Below are positions 61,248 through 64,000 of a stretch of DNA of 64,000 bases, piece after piece. Location: contig RCSZ01000003.1 in the NCBI GenBank assembly GCA_014898425.1, positions 558,001 to 622,000 on the forward strand, read 5' to 3'. Below the pieces are notes generated by a model. It was not told the origin of the DNA. It saw nothing but the letters and a program-made list of their open reading frames with translations, and ran no database searches. Made by a program: the position numbers and the translations under genes. Within the stretch, counting starts at the first letter, position 1, and the number at the start of each line of letters is the position of its first letter. The DNA comes from Botryotinia globosa. Lineage: Eukaryota; Ascomycota; Leotiomycetes; Helotiales; Sclerotiniaceae.

Positions 61248-61333
61248 TCAATACTCAATACTCAATACTCAATACTCAATACTCAATACTCAATACTCAA
61301 TACTCAATACTCAATACTCAATACTCAATACTC
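61248..61333. repeat. (TCAATAC)n heptanucleotide array
   Basis: Twelve near-perfect copies of a second 7-bp unit, 87 bp before the ATG of the stomatin-like gene, so it probably lies in its promoter or 5' leader. Confidence 0.97.
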
Positions 61334-61419
61334 TATACACATCACAACTTCTCCCTTACATTCTTCAATTTGAATCCTTTGCTCTTATCGATACATTATC
61401 AAAAGCTCAAAACTTCAAA

Positions 61420-62683
61420 ATGTCTTCAAGCTTTGATGGCAAACAAGCTACGAGCGATGATGTTCACAAACCATTCTCATCCACTTCGGCCGCTGGTAAT
61501 TCATCAGCTCAACATAATGGATATAACCATTCTCGCAGTACAGGAGCGGCGCATTCCGAAGGCCCTTTGATTAACGTTCAACCGCCAAGAAGAGAAGATC
61601 TTCAACCTTCCTATGCCCAAGTTTTACAAGGCGATGATGATACAAGTACCAACGGATGGTATGGAAGCATGAGTAAGTTTGAGACCTTTTCAGATCATTG
61701 CGCAATTTAGCAGACCAGGACTAATTATTGCTCGCACATAGTTAATACCCTCGGTTCATGTATGGGTGCTTGCGGTGCTGTTCCTTGTTGCATTGTCTGC
61801 CCCAATCCATATAAAGAAGTGTCCCAGGGTAATGTTGGTCTTGTTACCAAATTCGGTCGCTTCTATCGTGCAGTCGATCCTGGTTTGGTCAAGATTAACC
61901 CACTCAGCGAACGTCTGATCCAAGTCGATGTTAAGATTCAGATTGTTGGTATGTTTAATTCCTATCATTTTACGAAATTCCATTCTCCGAGAATGTGCCA
62001 TTAACTTTTGTTTCACAGAGGTTCCTCAACAAGTTTGCATGACCAAAGACAACGTTACCTTACATTTAACTTCCGTCATCTATTACCACATCACTTCTCC
62101 TCACAAGGCTGCATTCGGAATTTCAAATGTGCGACAAGCGTTGATTGAACGTACACAAACTACCCTTCGCCACGTTGTTGGTGCTCGTGTTTTACAAGAT
62201 GTTATCGAGCGTCGGGAAGAAGTTGCACAATCCATCGAGGAAATTATTGAGGATGTTGCATCCGGATGGGGTGTCCAGGTTGAGAGTATGCTCATTAAGG
62301 ATATGATCTTCAGCAATGAACTTCAAGACTCTCTTTCCATGGCCGCACAATCTAAGCGTATCGGAGAATCCAAGGTCATTGCAGCTCGTGCTGAGGTTGA
62401 ATCCGCTAAGCTCATGCGTCAAGCTGCCGATATCTTATCCAGTGCTCCAGCCATGCAAATTAGATATCTCGAGGCAATGCAAGCTATGGCCAAATCCGCC
62501 AACAGCAAGGTTATCTTCCTACCAAGTGCATCAACCATCGGAAGTCAAATGGCAAATGCTTTAGGAGAAGGCTCAGGAGACCATGCAGGTGCTTCAACCA
62601 GCAGAAATGATACTGGTGACTTTGGAGGTCAGGATTCCGGTTTACAAAGGGCTATCAATGCCCACGTTGTTGAACATATCTAA
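61420..62683 (+). CDS. Stomatin-like SPFH/band 7 protein
   Basis: Exons 61420-61672, 61742-61948 and 62019-62683 (introns 69 and 70 bp) give 374 residues. The N-terminal 85 residues are polar and disordered. A short Cys/Gly-rich membrane-associating stretch follows (GSCMGACGAVPCCIVCPNPY), whose cysteines are likely palmitoylation sites. The SPFH domain then starts (QGNVGLVTKFGRFYRAVDPG, VTLHLTSVIYYHI, QTTLRHVVGARVLQDVIERR, GVQVESMLIKDMIF). A helical region with EVESAKLMRQAADILSS and the conserved ALEAMQAMAK-like SAPAMQIRYLEAMQAMA follows. Family members form cholesterol/ergosterol-dependent oligomeric scaffolds in membranes. The ATG at 61420 is the first codon after the leader; the upstream frame is only open because of the heptamer repeat. 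Confidence 0.92.
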
Positions 62684-64000
62684 GTGAGGATTTTCACTAA
62701 CGCACAAATTGCTTTTGTAGCTTGGTCTACTTGAACATCACTGCAATTTGTTTTCAAATGGTCAGTTCTCCGTTCACGATTCTTATCGGAAGCGACAATT
62801 CTCAGCACTGTGCTTTACGAACTCTTGATTCTTTTTGTGCGTTTGGGATTTAATAAGTGTGCGATGGAGGAAAGCAGGAGATGAGTAGTCTTCAATAATG
62901 GCAGGATAAAATGCGGATACCAATACGGCTTCGGCTTTTGGGTACGATGATATGATGCGATACCACGGGGTTGATTGTTTTATTGTTTTATTGTTTCGAG
63001 ATTTGAGATTTGTTAGGAATACCCCTCGGTCGTTTACAGTAGAAGTGTGCAATTAGTCTTTTCTTTCTTACATAACTTTTTAGTTTATAGCTAATGATCA
63101 TCTCAACTTTTTGGATGGGTATATGTATGGGAGTTCCCTGCATGTTGTGTTTTTTGTGAAGTTGTGATGGGAGATGTGTGATTGGTGCGGTATAGATAGG
63201 CGTGGTATAGAAGCTGGTACTAGAGTTTGGTATTGAGCGACGAATGTAAAGGATAATCAGGGTGCTTGAGAAATAAACAATGGGGAGGATAGAAGAACAG
63301 ATGAAGGAGTGGAGTGGGGCGGGATGGAGAGTGCATGATAGATAAAGATTAGATGGATGGATGTTGTATACACAGATATGTATGTTATATACATGTCCCT
63401 AGGTAGGTAAATTTTTCTGGGGATCGTGATATAGTTGGGAGTTGAGAGGTGCGAGTTGGGAGGCGAGAAAGGTCGGTAGATAGGTTTCGATGATGGAATC
63501 TTGGGATGGATATTTCTCGAGGAGAAGCTTTTCGAATGGGAAATTGAATTCGGCTTCAGATTTGGATTGAGGTAGGTTGAGGGATGAAGATTTAGATGGA
63601 TTGATTGATGGATAGATGGGCAAAGGGAAATGTGATTCTTGGTTTTGGAGATTGGGGAGGGAATGGGGTTGTGTTTGTGTTTTGTTGAAAAGGGGGATGG
63701 ATGGATGGATGGATGGATGGATGGATGGATGGATGGATGGATGGATGGATGGATGGATGGATGGATAGTGTATAGAGATATGTGATACTGATGGGTTTTG
63801 AGTGGGTGTATTGAAGAGATTGAAGAGATTGAAGAGATTGGAGATGTCAAAGAAGTCAAGTACTGTACTTCAATACTTCGAATCGAAAAAAGATTTTTCG
63901 TCCCCAAGATGACTAGCGAGGCGCTTGGGTTCCTTAATACTACTGCTATCCATTCACGTGATGTGACTATAGCAAACGGATGCATCATAGACATCCATAT
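62684..64000. other. Right-edge intergenic sequence
   Basis: 1.3 kb with the stomatin-like 3' UTR, a CCTAGGTAGGTA motif (63398-63409), many gatgg runs, the (GGAT)18 array and a triple attgaagag repeat at 63811-63839. The long minus-strand frame here is a repeat artefact. Confidence 0.5.
63695..63766. repeat. (GGAT)18 microsatellite
   Basis: Eighteen perfect GGAT units, 72 bp, inside a broader gatgg-rich region. Confidence 0.98.

Larger units (their letters stand above)
58894..61419. other. Intergenic, 2.5 kb with AT-rich block and repeats
   Basis: Contains the AT-rich block (59447-60096), a weak minus-strand frame at 60357-60121 (78 codons, four cysteines, no signal peptide) that may be a gene remnant, and two heptanucleotide arrays before the stomatin-like gene. 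No intact gene seen. Confidence 0.5.

Noticed and set aside
60794..61333. CRISPR or telomere-like array
   Set aside because: Simple 7-bp tandem repeats without spacers; units do not match the TTAGGG fungal telomere repeat.
63257..63994. Long minus-strand open frame rich in His/Pro/Ser/Ile
   Set aside because: It is kept open by the GGAT microsatellite (repeated SIHP) and by low-complexity gatgg sequence; no start context, domain or intron.

Overview
The window is fungal nuclear DNA. Genes are split by short GT-AG introns (mostly 45-75 bp), some with CTAAC/CTGAC-like branch points. Promoters are CT-rich and there is no operon logic. Gene content (RNA polymerase II with a heptad CTD, TFIIH p62, COMPASS Swd1, Zn2Cys6 regulator, heme-thiolate peroxidase, small secreted proteins) and AT-rich, RIP-like islands point to a filamentous ascomycete (Pezizomycotina). 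A leotiomycete such as Botrytis or Sclerotinia is my best guess. That is inference from style, not a database match.

Layout. 0-7 kb: the 3' part of a SET-domain gene, a seven-exon secreted Asn/Gly-repeat protein on the minus strand, an empty 2.5 kb stretch, and a secreted heme-thiolate peroxidase. 7-22 kb, the housekeeping block: Swd1, glutathione reductase with two possible start sites, RPB1, and an unrecognised nuclear-looking protein. 23.7-29.2 kb: a Zn2Cys6 transcription factor with a GC-AG intron, then a 784-bp AT-rich foldback element with long inverted arms and TA target duplications, then a decayed MFS drug/polyamine transporter. 29.7-46 kb: mitochondrial cytochrome b5 reductase, a large Ser-rich protein of unknown role, 2-oxoglutarate dehydrogenase E1, TFIIH p62 (divergent from the E1 gene), a disordered protein with a Cys-pair tail, and a single-pass membrane protein.

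47-61 kb is the accessory part. It holds a secreted precursor with seven Arg-preceded copies of a hexapeptide, five of them directly behind Lys-Arg (probable Kex2-processed peptide precursor), an 86-residue secreted eight-cysteine protein, and a head-to-head pair of long helical genes that both carry in-frame stops. It also has an AT-rich block bounded by a 10-bp direct repeat and two different heptanucleotide arrays. The window ends with a stomatin/SPFH protein and a (GGAT)18 microsatellite.

The conserved genes are unlinked housekeeping functions: transcription and chromatin (RPB1, TFIIH, COMPASS), and redox or mitochondrial metabolism (glutathione reductase, cytochrome b5 reductase, 2-oxoglutarate dehydrogenase). 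The best candidates for undescribed biology are the Kex2-type repeat precursor at 49839-50540, the Asn/Gly repeat protein at 1326-3027, the helical gene pair at 53702-58893 and the foldback element at 26313-27096. All splice sites were placed by eye from consensus and phase, with no transcript support.
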